Shown piece after piece: positions 62,228 to 64,000 of a stretch of DNA of 64,000 bases. Numbering within the stretch: the first letter of the stretch is position 1; every line of letters starts with the position of its first letter. Location of the stretch: assembly GCA_016125505.1 (NCBI GenBank), contig WGLP01000002.1:930001-994000 (forward strand). The letters are read 5' to 3'. Made by a program: the position numbers and the translations under genes. This DNA comes from Gammaproteobacteria bacterium (GTDB taxonomy: Bacteria; Pseudomonadota; Gammaproteobacteria; UBA6429; Thiohalophilaceae). Under the pieces are notes generated by a model, which was given only the letters and a program-made list of their open reading frames with translations, searched no databases and was not told the origin of the DNA.

Positions 62228-62929
62228 ATGGAAGGTATCGATAAAACACTGCCGTCATATGAAAGCCTCGGCTTGGGCAAGAACAAACCGCTGGAGAAAC
62301 AGAAGCGTCTGGGTCAGGAAGATTTCATGAAACTGATGATGGCGCAGATGAAACACCAGGACCCGCTCAAGCCCATGGCCAATGGTGAGTTCATCACGCA
62401 AATGGCGCAGTTCAGCAACGTGCAGGGCCTGAAAGAGATCAAGGACTCCTTCAATCACCTCGCCAATGCGCTGCAATCTGCACAGGCCCTGTCCGCATCA
62501 TCGATGGTCGGCCGGCAGGTCCTGATCCCGGGCAAAGTGAGCGAACTGGCCGCCGGTAGCGGCATGCGCGGTGCGGTGGACATCCCGGAAGACACCGACA
62601 AGGTTACCGTCAAGATCATGAACAAGGCAGGCCAGTTGATGCAGACCATCGACCTCGGCGAACACAAGCAGGGCACAGCGCAATTCAAGTGGGACGGTGT
62701 GATCAAGAAGGCCGATCCCAATGTGCAGGGCAGCAAGGATGAAGTGGCACCACCGGGCACGTACACGGTGATGGCGACGATGCTGAAGGACGGCAAGCCG
62801 CAGGCCTTGAATACGTTCGTCGTGGATAAGGTGGACAGTGTGTCACTGGCCAAGGGTGGACAAGGCGTGACCTTGAACCTGAATCACTCAGGGGCAACGT
62901 CATTGGCCAATGTCCGTGAAATTATCTAA
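62228..62929 (+). CDS. flgD: flagellar hook capping protein FlgD
   Basis: 233 residues. The N-terminal signature LGQEDFMKLMMAQMKHQDPLKPMANGEFITQMAQFS is followed by Tudor and Fn3-like parts (VDIPEDTDKVTVKIMNKAGQLMQTIDLGEHKQGTAQFKWDG). It caps and guides hook assembly. Starts 19 bp after flgC. Confidence 0.96.
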   Translation: MEGIDKTLPSYESLGLGKNKPLEKQKRLGQEDFMKLMMAQMKHQDPLKPMANGEFITQMAQFSNVQGLKEIKDSFNHLANALQSAQALSASSMVGRQVLIPGKVSELAAGSGMRGAVDIPEDTDKVTVKIMNKAGQLMQTIDLGEHKQGTAQFKWDGVIKKADPNVQGSKDEVAPPGTYTVMATMLKDGKPQALNTFVVDKVDSVSLAKGGQGVTLNLNHSGATSLANVREII

Positions 62930-62950
62930 GCAAGGGCAGGAGGGTTAACC

Positions 62951-64000
62951 ATGCCATTTCGTGCAGCACTCAGTGGTATCAATGCCGCCAATGACGAGTT
63001 ACGTGTCATCGGTAATAACGTCGCGAACGCCAGTACGGTCGGCTTCAAAAAATCGCGGGCGGAATTCGCCGATGTCTACGCAGCTTCCGACGGCGGCGCA
63101 TCAAACACGATCGGTTCCGGCGTACGCCTGTCCGGCGTGACGCAGCAATTCGGTCAGGGCAATATCGGGTTTACCAACAACAAGATGGACCTGGCGATTA
63201 ACGGCCGCGGTTTCTTTGTGCTGGATAACAGCGGTACGCGCTCTTATACCCGTGCCGGTAACTTCCAGGCCGACCGCGAAGGTTATATCGCGAATCCCAG
63301 CGGTGCGCGCCTGGTGGTCAACGGCGCTGATGCCAACGGCAAGATCACTGGTGCGGTCGGTCCGTTGCAACTGGATCGTTCCAACATCAAGCCGATGGCC
63401 ACCAATCGCGTGGATGTCGGTCTGAACCTGGACAGCGCGCAGACACCGCCGCCGACAAAACCGTTCAATCCGGAGATCCCGTCTTCGTTCAACCATTCGA
63501 CTTCATTAACCGTGTACGACTCCCTCGGCGGTTCACACCTGGTGACCATGTATTACGTCAAGGACCCGGTGGCAAACAAGTGGGACATGTATACCTTGAT
63601 CGACGGCAAGGACATCAAGGGCGGCAAACAACCGCCGTATCAACCGGACAGCCTGATGTTCAACGGCGCCGGACAACTGGCCTCGATCAACGGCAAGGCG
63701 GTGCCGCCGGGTGCCATCGATTATCCGGGTTTTGATACCGGTTCCGGCGCGGCGCCATTGAAGCTGAGCATGAACCTGCTTTCCAATTCGCCGATTACGC
63801 AGTTCGGTGCGCGTTTCAACGTGAACGAATTGACGCAGAACGGTTACACCTCCGGCCGCCTGAGCGGTGTCGATATCGACGATACCGGTATCGTGCGCGC
63901 CCGTTACAGCAACGGTCAGACCAAGACCCTGGGACAGGTGGCGCTCGCTGACTTTTCCAACCCGCAAGGTCTGCGTCCCCTGGGTGATTCGTCCTGGGCC
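62951..64000 (+). CDS. flgE: flagellar hook protein FlgE (cut at window end)
   Basis: 350 codons are visible from the ATG at 62951, with no stop in the window. Begins MPFRAALSGINAANDELRVIGNNVANASTVGFKKSRAEF, the rod/hook N-terminal motif, continues with the FlgE central domains (NKMDLAINGRGFFVL; STSLTVYDSLGGSHLVTMYYVK) and ends in the IVRARYSNGQTKTLGQVALADFSNPQGL segment. AGGAGGG lies before the start. The missing C-terminus would carry the second coiled-coil helix. Confidence 0.96.
   Translation, partial: MPFRAALSGINAANDELRVIGNNVANASTVGFKKSRAEFADVYAASDGGASNTIGSGVRLSGVTQQFGQGNIGFTNNKMDLAINGRGFFVLDNSGTRSYTRAGNFQADREGYIANPSGARLVVNGADANGKITGAVGPLQLDRSNIKPMATNRVDVGLNLDSAQTPPPTKPFNPEIPSSFNHSTSLTVYDSLGGSHLVTMYYVKDPVANKWDMYTLIDGKDIKGGKQPPYQPDSLMFNGAGQLASINGKAVPPGAIDYPGFDTGSGAAPLKLSMNLLSNSPITQFGARFNVNELTQNGYTSGRLSGVDIDDTGIVRARYSNGQTKTLGQVALADFSNPQGLRPLGDSSWA

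Overview
The window reads as chromosome of a motile Gammaproteobacterium of moderate to high GC. Evidence for this is conserved gene order: corB/ypjD-ffh-rpsP-rimM-trmD-rplS, xerD-dsbC, recA-recX-alaS-lysC-csrA followed by tRNA-Ser and tRNA-Arg, and a Pseudomonas/Vibrio-type flagellar block (ycgR-like PilZ, flgN, flgM, flgA, cheV, cheR, flgBCDE) with recognisable sigma-54 and sigma-28 promoters. A group 3b type NAD(P)-linked [NiFe] hydrogenase suggests a metabolically versatile, perhaps sulfur- or hydrogen-using organism. The genus cannot be fixed from the sequence alone.

Layout. 1-3.2 kb: PilZ and FHA proteins, then CorB and YpjD. 3.5-7.8 kb: MBL-fold phosphodiesterase and the ffh/ribosomal block, ending in a strong terminator. 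7.9-13.1 kb: TPR protein, DUF4156 lipoprotein, Ogt, XerD, DsbC and CnoX. 13.2-16.5 kb: an AddA-like helicase-nuclease. 16.6-16.8 kb: an unannotated CsrB/RsmZ-type small RNA with 11 GGA motifs. 17-24.4 kb: an aldolase-SDR fusion, a small lipoprotein, and a two-component system facing a PspA-like / membrane protein / VWA operon. 24.5-32 kb: accessory genes (GlcG/HbpS-like, SYLF lipoprotein, unknown membrane proteins, a cysteine-rich lipoprotein, a phytase-like esterase, ExbBD, UppP). 32.2-35.7 kb: a TMEM175-like channel coupled to an AddB-like nuclease. 35.7-36.3 kb: an intergenic element with about 73-bp terminal inverted repeats. 36.4-39.4 kb: FdxA and MutS. 39.5-48.7 kb: PilZ, PncC, ThpR, a WYL regulator, recA-recX-alaS-lysC-csrA and two tRNAs. 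48.8-50.6 kb: FHA, DUF6316-like and DUF2189 proteins. 50.6-56.6 kb: hydrogenase maturation protease and the four hydrogenase subunits, all with overlapping start and stop codons, downstream of a CPA2 antiporter and tRNA-Arg(CCT). 56.7-64 kb: flagellar and chemotaxis genes, with flgE cut by the window end.

How the parts may work together. The CsrB-like RNA and csrA are the two halves of a post-transcriptional switch that commonly controls motility, and a flagellar block lies in the same window. DNA repair is well represented (AddA-like, AddB-like, MutS, RecA, RecX, Ogt, XerD). The usual addAB pair is split by about 16 kb. recA lies divergent from a CapW/BrxR-like WYL regulator and has no visible CTG-N10-CAG LexA box. 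The best candidates for undescribed biology are the CsrB-like RNA, the PspA/VWA/two-component cluster, the WYL-recA pairing, and the palindromic intergenic elements.
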